DNA from: Kiritimatiellaceae bacterium
GTDB lineage: Bacteria; Verrucomicrobiota; Kiritimatiellia; Kiritimatiellales; Tichowtungiaceae
Reading direction: 5' to 3'
Assembly (NCBI GenBank): GCA_013141415.1
Contig: JABFQY010000001.1
Location: 248,001-312,000, forward strand
DNA: 64,000 bases
In this document: positions 52,343 through 60,869 of the stretch, piece after piece
Position numbering within the stretch: position 1 is the first letter of the stretch
Layout: every line of letters begins with the position of its first letter
Translations under genes and position numbers: made by a program
The notes under the pieces: generated by a model
What the model saw: only the letters and a program-made list of their open reading frames with translations
What the model was told of the DNA's origin: nothing
The model's database searches: none

Positions 52343-53350
52343 ATGAAAGCTCTGCGAAACATTTTGATCGGCTTGATGCTATTTGTGCTGACGGGTTTGG
52401 TCGTGCTGGCGGTGGTGGCGACGAATGTCCGCGCGATGGAGTTTGTCGTTCGGCAGGTTTTACAGCGGACGGCCAAAGAGGTTCAGTCGTTCAGTCTCGG
52501 CTCGCTGGACTATACGTTTCCGTCGAGCTGGACGCTGGGCGGTGTGCGCGCCACGGTTTTGGCACAAGGCAAACCGGCGCTGATTTATGCCGGGCGGGTC
52601 GAGTTGACGGACGTGCTTCATCTGCTGACCGACGGCGAGCACGCTCAGGTGAACGTTTCCGGCGTCGAAGCGGCGTATGACCAGCTCAAGGTGCGCGGCG
52701 CTTCGTGCGCTGTGGATTTACGCAAACTGACGAACGGAATTTCCTATCGCGGGAATATTTTGCTGGCGGACGTTTCGCAGTCGCCGTTTGGCGTGTCGGA
52801 TGTGAAGACGGATTTTACCGGCGATCCGCAGTCGGTGACGCTGAGTAATCTGACGGCGGCGGTTTACGGCGGTAAGCTGTCCGGCGCGGCGGCGTTCACT
52901 TTTCCGTCCGGCTACGACGTGAATGTGGATTTACAGAACGCCGATGTCGATGAGTTGGAGCGCGCCATGGGCGGAGTGTTCCGCGAGCTGGGCGGTAAGT
53001 TGTCCGGGCGGCTGCATGTGGCGGGTGTGGGTCAGCGCGTCGATTTGTTCGATACGTCGTGGAATATGCCGTCGGGCGGCGCGATCAGCGCGGAACTGCT
53101 GTCGTCGATCACGCGCTACATCCCTGATTCGGTTCAAAAAAAGCGGATCGATTTTCTGATCCGTTCCGGCGGAAAGCTTGCGGTAGAGTCCTTTTTGTTT
53201 ACACTGAAGAACGATTCGCCCGAACAGTTGAGCGGGGTGATTGGTTTGAAAAGCCGCGAGGCGAATCTGGAGCTGAATGTGACGCACGAGATCCGGGTGG
53301 ATGCGCGGATTGATTCGCTGTTGCAGGCGTGGCAGGCGGTGTTTAAGTGA
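52343..53350 (+). CDS. YdbH/AsmA-like intermembrane transport protein (short)
   Basis: A 335-residue protein with one N-terminal helix (KALRNILIGLMLFVLTGLVV) and a long beta-rich region with repeated VDLQNADV, SGRLHVAGVG and LNVTHEIRVDARID strands, as in AsmA-like proteins. The two following small genes resemble E. coli ynbE and ydbL, whose third partner YdbH bridges the periplasm as a lipid conduit. E. coli YdbH is about 880 residues, so this version is much shorter; the assignment depends on context. Confidence 0.65.
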   Translation: MKALRNILIGLMLFVLTGLVVLAVVATNVRAMEFVVRQVLQRTAKEVQSFSLGSLDYTFPSSWTLGGVRATVLAQGKPALIYAGRVELTDVLHLLTDGEHAQVNVSGVEAAYDQLKVRGASCAVDLRKLTNGISYRGNILLADVSQSPFGVSDVKTDFTGDPQSVTLSNLTAAVYGGKLSGAAAFTFPSGYDVNVDLQNADVDELERAMGGVFRELGGKLSGRLHVAGVGQRVDLFDTSWNMPSGGAISAELLSSITRYIPDSVQKKRIDFLIRSGGKLAVESFLFTLKNDSPEQLSGVIGLKSREANLELNVTHEIRVDARIDSLLQAWQAVFK

Positions 53351-53376
53351 GAAGCGGTAAGTCGAAAGGAAATCGA

Positions 53377-53547
53377 ATGAAGTATCTCTTGTTGGCGGCC
53401 ATGCTGATGGGTTGCGCCGGATGCACGGTGAAGGCGGTGGGCGATCCCAACCGTCCAATCACGATCAATGCGCATGTGACCATTGATATCAAAGGGCTGG
53501 AGAAGACGGCTTCCGGCATCGAGGATTATGTCAGCGGTGGAAAATAA
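53377..53547 (+). CDS. YnbE-like small lipoprotein
   Basis: A 56-residue lipoprotein: signal peptide with lipobox CAGC, then the phrase NRPITINAHVTIDIK, close to the KEPITINMNVKIEHE stretch of YnbE. In E. coli YnbE is the outer-membrane partner of YdbH. AAAGGA precedes this ATG; the frame continues upstream without support. It starts 26 bp after the YdbH-like stop. Confidence 0.75.
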   Translation: MKYLLLAAMLMGCAGCTVKAVGDPNRPITINAHVTIDIKGLEKTASGIEDYVSGGK

Positions 53548-53557
53548 AGGAGCACCT

Positions 53558-53950
53558 ATGAAAAAACTTTTACTGGTTGGTTTGCTGATTTGTGCGGCGA
53601 TGACGGTTTCGGCGCAGGCGACGTATGACATCAAGGAAATGACTCCGGCGGTGAAGTCGGCGTTGGACGGACGCAAGTCACGGTTCGCCGAATTGAAGAC
53701 GATGAAAGCGCAGGGCGTTGTTGGCGAAAACAATCGCGGTTACGTTCAGGCTCTCGGCGGCGGTGCCGACGTGAAGGCGCTGGTTGCGGCGGAAAACAAG
53801 GATCGCAAGCAGGTTTATGAAGCGATTGTTCAGCAGAACAAGCTCGGCCCGGCTGCGCTTCCGACGGTTGAAGCGGTCTTTGCCCGCGTTCAGCGTGATA
53901 AAGCCGATCCCGGCGACAAAGTCCAGGACGCTTCCGGAAGCTGGAATTAA
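53558..53950 (+). CDS. YdbL-like (DUF1318) exported protein
   Basis: The 130-residue protein has a signal peptide (KKLLLVGLLICAAMTVSA). The core MKAQGVVGENNRGYVQAL, AAENKDRKQVYEAIVQQN and the end GDKVQDASGSWN match the DUF1318 pattern (TGRVGE..GYL, NAERKA.Y). YdbL is thought to modulate the YdbH-YnbE pair. GGAG ribosome site; 10 bp after the YnbE-like gene. Four bases overlap the convergent neighbour. Confidence 0.8.
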   Translation: MKKLLLVGLLICAAMTVSAQATYDIKEMTPAVKSALDGRKSRFAELKTMKAQGVVGENNRGYVQALGGGADVKALVAAENKDRKQVYEAIVQQNKLGPAALPTVEAVFARVQRDKADPGDKVQDASGSWN

Positions 53951-54414
53951 AACAGCAGATCAATAGCGACTTTGATGACGACCTTTTTGACCGGTTGCGG
54001 CGAACTTCCGGTCATGATGCACGGCATGTGGGCATCTTCCGGCAAAAAGACGGCGAAATGTCCCGGTTTGAGTGTGACCGTTACAGGCGGCTTTGCCGGA
54101 ACCTGATAGAACTCGGCATCTTTTTCCGGATTGTATGGCTCGCTGACAACTAATCCCGGCTTCTCGAAAACCTCAATAATTTCTTCGCCGCTCAGAAGCA
54201 CCTGAATATCGACATATTTCCGGTGGGTTTCCAGTTTGGCGATGTCGCGCGGCTTGGTGCTGTAACTGTTCACCCCAGCGAATAGATCATCGCCCTGAAT
54301 GAAATATTTTTTATCTTCCATCTCCGGCGCCGCGGTTTTTAGAAAGTCAAAGGCGGCTTTCCACTCTGCGCCGAACGGGTAGAGGCTTTGGTTTTCAATA
54401 CTATCAAAAATCAT
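53947..54414 (-). CDS. YhcH/YjgK/YiaL family protein
   Basis: The 155-residue cupin-fold protein has the family strings LETHRKYVDIQVLLSGEE, the following pair PGHFAVFLPEDAHMP and KKVVIKVAID. Members belong to sugar-catabolic contexts; no sugar operon is present here. The start is the ATG of MIFDSIENQ, because residues further upstream do not fit the family. Confidence 0.85.
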   Translation of the reverse strand: MIFDSIENQSLYPFGAEWKAAFDFLKTAAPEMEDKKYFIQGDDLFAGVNSYSTKPRDIAKLETHRKYVDIQVLLSGEEIIEVFEKPGLVVSEPYNPEKDAEFYQVPAKPPVTVTLKPGHFAVFLPEDAHMPCIMTGSSPQPVKKVVIKVAIDLLF

Positions 54415-54662
54415 CTGATTCACTTTCTGCTGTTTGACGGGAACGTCGGCAATATAACGGCCCGTCCGGGCCTTGGAAACTCTCCCTTGCGGGTTTTTTA
54501 CGTGCTCGCCAAGCCGCTGTATTAACAACGGCTGGCCCGCCAAGCCGACGTGTCAACAAAGGCTGGTGTTCACCGGATTCTTTGGTCTATGCTCCGCCAT
54601 TCAAATTTTGACAGTTACGCATTATACCAAGTGCGGATGAAATTCGGTATTTAACCAGATCC
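54415..54662. other. Gap between YhcH-like gene and thrC without gene
   Basis: No convincing reading frame. It carries an imperfect GCCAAGCCG/CGGCTGGC inverted repeat (near 54510) and a TTGACA (54608) that lacks a well-spaced -10 box. The REPIN-like pair follows. Confidence 0.4.
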
Positions 54663-54717
54663 GCTGGGTGAGGTCACCCGGCCTACAAAATCTGTAGGCC
54701 CGGTCCCCGACCGGGCG
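54663..54717. repeat. REPIN-like inverted pair (GTAGG head) upstream of thrC
   Basis: The plus-strand unit at 54694 reads GTAGGCCCGGTC-CCC-GACCGGGC. The inverted unit (54686 leftwards) reads GTAGGCCGGGTGACCTCACCC. GTAG heads point at each other's flank across a 7-bp centre. The GTAGG head is shared with the copies around the RAYT remnant at 2 kb. Confidence 0.75.
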
Positions 54718-54768
54718 TTCTTATGCCGAAGATCGTGAGGTGTTGGTATTATTTGTTACGGATTTTAT

Positions 54769-56133
54769 ATGAAATACATCAGTACCAGAGGGCGGATGGA
54801 GCCGGTCGGCTTCCTTGATGCCGTAATGACCGGGCTGGCGCCCGACGGCGGACTGCTTTTGCCGGAATCTCTTCCAAACGTTGCAGGCAAACTGACGGCA
54901 TGGAAGAAACTTTCCTATCAGGAGCTGGCGTTCGAAGTAATGAGTCGGTTCGCCACCGACATTCCGTCCGCCGATCTCAAAGCGCTGATTGAAAAGAGCT
55001 ACTCCACTTTCCGCGCGCCGGAAGTGACTCCGGTTATTCCGGTTGACGGATTCCATGTATTGGAACTCTGGCACGGCCCGACGCTGGCCTTCAAGGATGT
55101 GGCGCTTCAGTTCCTCGGCAACCTGTTCGAGTACGTTCTCGAAAAGCAGGGGGGAGAGCTGAATATTCTCGGCGCGACCAGCGGCGACACCGGCTCGGCC
55201 GCCATCTATGGCGTGCACGGCAAAAAGAACATCCGCATTTTCATCATGCATCCGAAGGGACGCACCAGTCCGGTGCAGGAAAAGCAGATGACCAGCGTGC
55301 TCGACGACAACGTCTTCAACCTCGCGGTCGAAGGTACGTTCGACGACTGCCAGCACCTGATGAAGTCCATTTTCTCCGATGTGGAGTTCAAAGAAAAACA
55401 CTCGCTCGGTTCCGTTAACTCGGTGAACTGGGCGCGGGTGCTGGCCCAGATCGTCTATTATTTCTACGCCTTCTTCCGTGTACAGGAAAACACCGGCGCG
55501 GAGCAGGTTCAGTTTTCTGTTCCGACCGGTAACTTCGGCGACATCATGGCCGGATACATTGCAGTACAAATGGGACTGCCGGTTAAAAAGCTGATTCTGG
55601 CCACCAACGAAAACAACATTCTGTCGCGCTTTTTCAATACCGGCGTTTACAGCATCGGCGAAGTCGTGCCGACTATCAGTCCGTCGATGGACATTCAGGT
55701 CGCCAGCAACTTTGAGCGCTATCTCTATTACCGGGTCGGCCAGGACGCCGCCAAGCTGTGCGAACTGATGGCTGGTTTTGCCAAAAACAAATCGCTGACC
55801 GTTCCCGGCACCGACGATCTTTTCGCCGCCGGTGAAGCGGGCACCGCGCAAACGCTGGCGATGATCAAAAAATGCTACGAACAGGAAGGTTACATTCTCG
55901 ATCCGCACACCGCCGTCGGCGTCGCGGTCGCTGAACGCTTTGCTGATTCAGCCATTCCTACGATTTGTCTGGCGACCGCGCACCCGGCTAAATTTACGGA
56001 CGCCATTCAGCAGGCGATCGGCATCGCTGCGCACCATCCGACGCTCGACAAACTCGCCGCCGCCGAAACCCGCTGCGACACCCTTGCCAACGACGAGTCG
56101 GCGATCCGTAATTATCTAGTTTCAAAAACGTGA
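54769..56133 (+). CDS. thrC: Threonine synthase
   Basis: The 454-residue PLP enzyme converts O-phosphohomoserine to threonine. MKYISTRGRMEPVGFLDAV and DGGLLLPESLP at the start, HGPTLAFKDVALQFLGNL with the PLP-binding Lys, GATSGDTGSAAIYG and GNFGDIMAGY are typical of the longer bacterial/yeast type. No clear Shine-Dalgarno is present, only GGAT. No threonine leader peptide was recognised. Confidence 0.95.
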   Translation: MKYISTRGRMEPVGFLDAVMTGLAPDGGLLLPESLPNVAGKLTAWKKLSYQELAFEVMSRFATDIPSADLKALIEKSYSTFRAPEVTPVIPVDGFHVLELWHGPTLAFKDVALQFLGNLFEYVLEKQGGELNILGATSGDTGSAAIYGVHGKKNIRIFIMHPKGRTSPVQEKQMTSVLDDNVFNLAVEGTFDDCQHLMKSIFSDVEFKEKHSLGSVNSVNWARVLAQIVYYFYAFFRVQENTGAEQVQFSVPTGNFGDIMAGYIAVQMGLPVKKLILATNENNILSRFFNTGVYSIGEVVPTISPSMDIQVASNFERYLYYRVGQDAAKLCELMAGFAKNKSLTVPGTDDLFAAGEAGTAQTLAMIKKCYEQEGYILDPHTAVGVAVAERFADSAIPTICLATAHPAKFTDAIQQAIGIAAHHPTLDKLAAAETRCDTLANDESAIRNYLVSKT

Positions 56134-56225
56134 GCCCCAAGCAGGATGAGTGTCATGCTTTTCCATGGCAGAAGAGATTTTTTTACCGCGAAGGATCAAA
56201 GATTGCGCAAAGGGAAAAGATTTTT

Positions 56226-57779
56226 ATGAAACACAAAATTCGATGGGTTTCGCTGATTGTTGGATTCGCCTTTCTGCCGATCATTGTTTCGGCGGCTCGT
56301 CTGCAATCAGATGCAAAGATTTTCAGGAATGATACGCGGGAGTCGGTTATTTCAAAAATGGGGAAGCCTACTGGTTGCGCCGTATTTGGTAATACGGAAG
56401 TTTTGATGTTTAAAGACTGTGAGGTAGAGCTTGAGGGGAATCGAGTGGTGGGAGTTGATGACCGCCGAATGATTGATGAAAAGAAATCTACGGTGAAAGT
56501 TGATGAGCCTTCGTTTGTGGTGGAAAAACGAGAAAAAGCTAATCGGGGCGACGTGGATGCCCAAAGAAGTCTCGGCTACATTTACTCCACGTCTTTTGGT
56601 GTTCCTTATGATGCCAAAGAATCTGCCAAATGGTATCGCCTAGCCGCAGAACAAGGGGATGCCGAGGCTCAGTACAGGCTTGGCCGCGGTTATGACACTG
56701 GAACTGACGGGTTTCCCCTGGATGAGAAAGAGGCGAACAAGTGGTATCGCCAAGCTGCAGAGCAGGGCCATGCTGACGCACAATGCTTTCTAGGATTAAA
56801 CTATGCTTGGGGAAGCGGTACCTTTGTGGATTATAAAGAGGCCGTCAAATGGCTTCGTTCTTCTGCAGAACAGGGTAATGCGGGAGCGCAATTAAATCTG
56901 GGGCGTGCTTATGAAAAAGGCCAAGGCGTACTGGAAGATTATGTTCAGGCATACGCTTGGTACCTAGTCGCGGAAGTGAATGGCATGCCTAGGGTTACAC
57001 AAAAAGATGAAGTGACAGACAAAGATGCGTTGAAAAAGAAGTTAAGCAGTATTCAGATATCTGCGGGACAGGCTCGAGCAAAAGAGTTAATCACGAATTT
57101 TGAGCGAAAAAAGCAACTTGCTAAATTACCTGCCGACCAAGTGCCTTCTGCGGATATTGCTCCATCCGGATATGGTAGCGGGTTGCTGGTTAAAGGCGGT
57201 TACGTTGTGACCTGCTGGCATGTGGTTGAGAACGCCAAAAAAATCTCCGTCAGTTGTCAGGGAAAGGATTTCAACGCCAGTGTGGTACAGAAGGATGCGG
57301 GTAATGACCTTGCCATTTTGCGTATGGATGGTGTTGCCGCCGGGGTTTCGATGAGCTTTTCTAAGAGCGTGAAGCTGGGTGAACAGGTGTTCACAATGGG
57401 ATTTCCACATCCCGGTTTGCAGGGTTCGGATGTTAAATTTACGACCGGTTCAATCAGCGGTTTGACCGGCCCCGGTAACACGCCGGTTTATTACCAGATC
57501 AGTGCGCCGTTACAGTCTGGCAACTCCGGCGGACCGCTTTTCGACGAGTACGGCAATCTGGTGGGAATCGTCGCCGCCAAACTCGACTCTCTGAAGATGT
57601 TGGCCGCTACCGGCGATCTGACCCAGAACGTCAACTATGCCATTAAGTCGGACTATCTCGTTCCGCTCCTGAAAACGGTGGATGGAATTAAGCTTCAGCC
57701 TTCCCAGACCAAGCCAGTCCATCTGCTGTCTCTGGTCGAGGAACTGAAAAAATCGGTTGTGATGATCAAGGTGTATTGA
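56226..57779 (+). CDS. Sel1-repeat protein fused to a secreted trypsin-like protease
   Basis: The 517-residue exported protein starts with a signal peptide (KIRWVSLIVGFAFLPIIVSA). Four Sel1/TPR-like repeats follow (for example SAKWYRLAAEQGDAEAQYRL and ANKWYRQAAEQGHADAQCFL) and then a serine protease with GSGLLVKGGYVVTCWH (His332), NDLAIL (Asp361) and GNSGGPLF (Ser434). No PDZ domain. It may bind partners through the Sel1 part. An upstream in-frame start at 56130 overlaps thrC but would remove the signal peptide. Confidence 0.85.
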   Translation: MKHKIRWVSLIVGFAFLPIIVSAARLQSDAKIFRNDTRESVISKMGKPTGCAVFGNTEVLMFKDCEVELEGNRVVGVDDRRMIDEKKSTVKVDEPSFVVEKREKANRGDVDAQRSLGYIYSTSFGVPYDAKESAKWYRLAAEQGDAEAQYRLGRGYDTGTDGFPLDEKEANKWYRQAAEQGHADAQCFLGLNYAWGSGTFVDYKEAVKWLRSSAEQGNAGAQLNLGRAYEKGQGVLEDYVQAYAWYLVAEVNGMPRVTQKDEVTDKDALKKKLSSIQISAGQARAKELITNFERKKQLAKLPADQVPSADIAPSGYGSGLLVKGGYVVTCWHVVENAKKISVSCQGKDFNASVVQKDAGNDLAILRMDGVAAGVSMSFSKSVKLGEQVFTMGFPHPGLQGSDVKFTTGSISGLTGPGNTPVYYQISAPLQSGNSGGPLFDEYGNLVGIVAAKLDSLKMLAATGDLTQNVNYAIKSDYLVPLLKTVDGIKLQPSQTKPVHLLSLVEELKKSVVMIKVY

Positions 57780-57800
57780 TCCAGAGCGAAGACCCATACA

Positions 57801-57867
57801 GGCGCGGCCACCGTCCGCACCCACAGGGGAAAGATGATTTTCTGTAGCCGCGTACGGCGGGCGCGGC
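57801..57867. repeat. REPIN-like inverted pair (CTGTRG head)
   Basis: The inverted unit (57801-57826, read on the minus strand) is CTGTGGGTGCGGACGGTGGC then CGCGCC; the direct unit (57842-57867) is CTGTAGCCGCGTACGGCGGG then CGCGGC. Heads and the ACGGYGG loop agree while stem bases vary. A 15-bp centre separates them. Confidence 0.7.
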
Positions 57868-57976
57868 AGGTGGCGACAAAAGAGCAAACGGGCAGGGTTT
57901 GGCCGAATGAAAATCGGTTCCAATGTCTGGAAATTGGCGTCAATTTGCGTCCATTCGCGGTTAAATAAGGACAAAT

Positions 57977-59044
57977 ATGAGTGAGCAGAATAAGAACAAG
58001 CTGATTCGCAGCAGTACGGCTGAGTATTTGACCTTTATTGCCGCCGGTGGCGGCTCGGAAACCAGCGTGGAAATGCGTTATGAAGATGAGAATATCTGGC
58101 TGACGCAGAAGACGATGGCGGTTCTTTATGATGTTTCGATTCCTGCCATCAACCAGCACTTGAAACGTATTTTCGCGGACCGCGAGCTGGAGGAAAACTC
58201 AGTTGTTAAGCAATACTTAATAACTGCCGCTGACGGCAAAAACTACACTACAAAGCACTACAACCTGCAGGCGATCGTCGCCGTTGGGTTCAAGATCGAA
58301 AACGAACGCGCGGTGCAGTTCCGCAAGTGGGCCGGGCGGATTGTGAAGGATTACACCATCCAGGGGTGGGTCATGGATGTTGAGCGCCTGAAACAGGGCG
58401 GAAATTTGACGGATGAGTTTTTTGAGCGTCAGTTAGAGAAGATTCGGGAAATTCGGCTTTCGGAACGTAAGTTTTATCAAAAAATCACCGATATCTATGC
58501 GACCTCGCTCGACTACGATCCGTCTGCTGCGGCCACCCAGCGTTTCTTTGCCGCCGTTCAAAATAAAATGCATTATGCCGTCCATGGGAATACGGCCGCA
58601 GAGGTGATTGTGGATCGTGCGGATCATAAAAAGGACAATATGGGGCTGACCAGTTGGGACGGGGCTCCTTCGGGGAAAATCTATAAGTACGATGTTTTGG
58701 TTGCCAAGAACTACCTGTCCGAGTTTGAACTTGGGCAGATGCAGCGAATTGTTTCGGCTTATCTGGATATGGCGGAAATGCAGGCGATGCGGAAAATTCC
58801 TATGACGATGGCTGACTGGGAAGGGCGTCTGGGTGGATTCCTTAAACTATGGGATCGGGATATTCTTCAGGATGCGGGGAAGGTCTCCGCAGAACTGGCT
58901 AAAACCCACGCTGAAAGCGAGTTTGAAAAATACCGCATGGTGCAGGATCGGCTGTTTGAGAGCGATTTCGACAAGGCTGTTAGGCAAATCGAAGGATTGC
59001 TCTCCGCCGAACCGGAGAACGGGCTGTCCAAGGAGTCTTCTTAG
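57977..59044 (+). CDS. RhuM family protein
   Basis: The 355-residue protein matches the RhuM/virulence protein pattern: WLTQKTMAVLYDVSIPAINQHL near residue 41, EENSVVKQYLITAADGKNY, QFRKWAGRIVKDYTIQGWVMD and the C-terminal ADHKKDNMGLTSWDGAPSGK. RhuM genes are often in mobile or defence/toxin regions; the biochemical role is unknown. AAGGA precedes the ATG. A zeta-toxin gene starts 12 bp after its stop. Confidence 0.85.
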   Translation: MSEQNKNKLIRSSTAEYLTFIAAGGGSETSVEMRYEDENIWLTQKTMAVLYDVSIPAINQHLKRIFADRELEENSVVKQYLITAADGKNYTTKHYNLQAIVAVGFKIENERAVQFRKWAGRIVKDYTIQGWVMDVERLKQGGNLTDEFFERQLEKIREIRLSERKFYQKITDIYATSLDYDPSAAATQRFFAAVQNKMHYAVHGNTAAEVIVDRADHKKDNMGLTSWDGAPSGKIYKYDVLVAKNYLSEFELGQMQRIVSAYLDMAEMQAMRKIPMTMADWEGRLGGFLKLWDRDILQDAGKVSAELAKTHAESEFEKYRMVQDRLFESDFDKAVRQIEGLLSAEPENGLSKESS

Positions 59045-59056
59045 GCGGGTTGAAAA

Positions 59057-59644
59057 ATGTCTTCTGTCTCTCAACCAACCTGTTACGTGATTGCCGGGCC
59101 GAACGGGGCGGGCAAGACGACCTTTGCCTTGCGCTATCTGCCGGAAATGACTGGTTGCCGGAATTTCATCAATGCCGACCTGATTGCGGACGGGTTGTCG
59201 CCGCTCAATCCTGCCGGAGTTCAAATCGAAGCCGGGAAAATCTTCCTGCGGGAAATCGAGGCGAATGTGGCGGCAGGAACCGACTTTGCTTTCGAGACGA
59301 CGTTATCGGGTCTCATGTACATCCGGCTACTGAAAGAGTTGCGTTTAAAAGGCTGGAAAATCGTTTTGTTCTATCTCTGGATTCCTGGGGCGGAGTTTTC
59401 CCGGCTTCGCGTCCAGCAACGGGTTGAGGCGGGCGGACATGATATTCCGGATGAGGCGATTGCCCGCCGCTACCGCAGAACCGTTTCTAATTTTCTGACG
59501 GTTTTTGCGCCTTTGTGCGATGAAGTTTTCTGCTACGATAACTCCGATTTGGGGACGGTGCCGGTATTTTCTATTGTCGGTGGCGAGAAGGAAGTGCTGG
59601 ATGCCGACCGTTACCGGTTGGTTTTGGAGAGCGGCAATGAGTAA
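59057..59644 (+). CDS. Zeta-toxin-like P-loop kinase
   Basis: The 195-residue protein has Walker A GPNGAGKTT near residues 14-22, INADLIADGLSPL near 39, FETTLSG (substrate loop) and basic residues in RVEAGGHDIPDEAIARRYRR. Zeta toxins phosphorylate UDP-activated sugars needed for peptidoglycan. No epsilon-type antitoxin is evident; a small gene overlaps the end by 8 bp. Confidence 0.8.
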   Translation: MSSVSQPTCYVIAGPNGAGKTTFALRYLPEMTGCRNFINADLIADGLSPLNPAGVQIEAGKIFLREIEANVAAGTDFAFETTLSGLMYIRLLKELRLKGWKIVLFYLWIPGAEFSRLRVQQRVEAGGHDIPDEAIARRYRRTVSNFLTVFAPLCDEVFCYDNSDLGTVPVFSIVGGEKEVLDADRYRLVLESGNE

Positions 59645-59837
59645 CACATATTTGCTGAAAAAAACTGAAGAAGCTCGTCAATGTTTGCAACGAGCGGTGC
59701 ATGACGAGATGGTGAAAAAATCCAAACTCGGTCAGGATGTGATTGTCAGCCGGAATGGGAAGACGTACCGGATTTCGGCGGCAGAAGCGTTGCGTGTTCA
59801 GGAAGAAGGCGGCGAATATAGAGTTGAGAAGAAGTAA
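59637..59837 (+). CDS. Small protein coupled to the zeta-toxin gene
   Basis: A 66-residue mixed-charge protein (TYLLKKTEEARQCLQRAVHD) with a basic C-terminal region (VSRNGKTYRISAAEALRV). It overlaps the zeta gene by 8 bp, which suggests co-translation. It could be an antitoxin, but the family is not recognised and the order toxin-first is atypical. Confidence 0.6.
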   Translation: MSNTYLLKKTEEARQCLQRAVHDEMVKKSKLGQDVIVSRNGKTYRISAAEALRVQEEGGEYRVEKK

Positions 59838-59839
59838 GA

Positions 59840-60820
59840 ATGAAAAATACCAAACCCATGAGAATTCTTTCGGGCATACAGCCTTCGGGCAAACTGCATA
59901 TCGGCAACTATTTCGGGATGATGAAGCCTGCGATTGAACTGCAGGAGCAGGGCGAGGCGTTTCTGTTCATCGCCGATTACCACGCGCTGACGACGGTGAA
60001 CGATGCCGCCGCACTGCGTACGATGGTAAAAGATGTCGCGCTCGATTTTCTGGCCGCCGGGCTTGATCCGGCCAAGACCGCGTTTTACCGCCAGAGCGAC
60101 GTGCCGGAAGTTCAGGAGCTGGCGTGGCTGCTGTCGGTGGTGACGCCGATGGGCCTGCTGGAGCGCTGTCATTCCTTCAAAGATAAAACCGCCAAAGGCA
60201 TCGCCGCCACGCACAGCCTGTTCGCCTATCCGGTGCTGATGGCCGCCGATATTCTTTCGGTGCAGTCCACCGTGGTGCCGGTCGGGCGCGACCAGAAGCA
60301 GCACGTCGAAGTGACGCGCGACATCGCCATCAAATTCAATAACCAGTTCGGCGAGGTGTTCACGATTCCGGAGCCGTCCATCCGCGACTCGGTCGCCGTG
60401 GTTCCCGGCGTGGACGGGCAGAAGATGTCGAAGTCCTACGACAACACGCTGGAAATCTTTGGCGATCCAGGGATTCTGAAAAAACGGGTGATGCAGATTG
60501 TGACTGACAGTACGCCGCTGGAAGATCCGAAGAACCCCGACGCCTGCAACGCGTTTGCGCTCTATAAGCTTTTCGCCACAGATGCCGAGGCCGCCGACCT
60601 CGCCGCGCGCTACCGTGCAGGCGGCTTCGGCTACGGCACCGCCAAGAAAGAACTGCTTGCCAAAATTAATGACTACTTTGCGCCGATGCGCGAAAAGCGC
60701 GCCGAACTCGAAAAGAATCCTGACTTCGTAAACGACGTCTTGAAGAAGGGTGCGGAAAGAGCGCGTGCCGAAACCCGTAAAACCCTTCAAGCCGCCCGTC
60801 AGGCCGTTGGTTTGGAGTGA
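59840..60820 (+). CDS. trpS: Tryptophanyl-tRNA synthetase
   Basis: The 326-residue class I synthetase charges tRNA-Trp. HIGH-type GIQPSGKLHIGNYFG near residue 12, ADYHALTT, and the KMSKS loop GQKMSKSYDNT near 193 are all intact. GAAGAAG precedes the ATG 2 bp after the small gene; another in-frame ATG follows 18 bp later. An essential gene lying amid accessory toxin genes. Confidence 0.95.
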   Translation: MKNTKPMRILSGIQPSGKLHIGNYFGMMKPAIELQEQGEAFLFIADYHALTTVNDAAALRTMVKDVALDFLAAGLDPAKTAFYRQSDVPEVQELAWLLSVVTPMGLLERCHSFKDKTAKGIAATHSLFAYPVLMAADILSVQSTVVPVGRDQKQHVEVTRDIAIKFNNQFGEVFTIPEPSIRDSVAVVPGVDGQKMSKSYDNTLEIFGDPGILKKRVMQIVTDSTPLEDPKNPDACNAFALYKLFATDAEAADLAARYRAGGFGYGTAKKELLAKINDYFAPMREKRAELEKNPDFVNDVLKKGAERARAETRKTLQAARQAVGLE

Positions 60821-60854
60821 TTGACATGGTCATATCAATCAGTATGATCATGTC
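60821..60854 (+). promoter_or_regulatory. Promoter with overlapping operator of the Phd/PIN pair
   Basis: TTGACA and TATGAT are spaced by 16 bp, very near the sigma-70 consensus. A palindrome GACATGGTCATA ... TATGATCATGTC (60823-60834 and 60843-60854, one mismatch) covers both boxes, fitting autorepression by the antitoxin. Confidence 0.75.
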
Positions 60855-60869
60855 GATTGGAGGTGCATC

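Noticed and set aside
54601-54630. Promoter for thrC with TTGACA at 54608
   Set aside because: The only AT-rich -10 candidate is 9 bp away, which is far too close.
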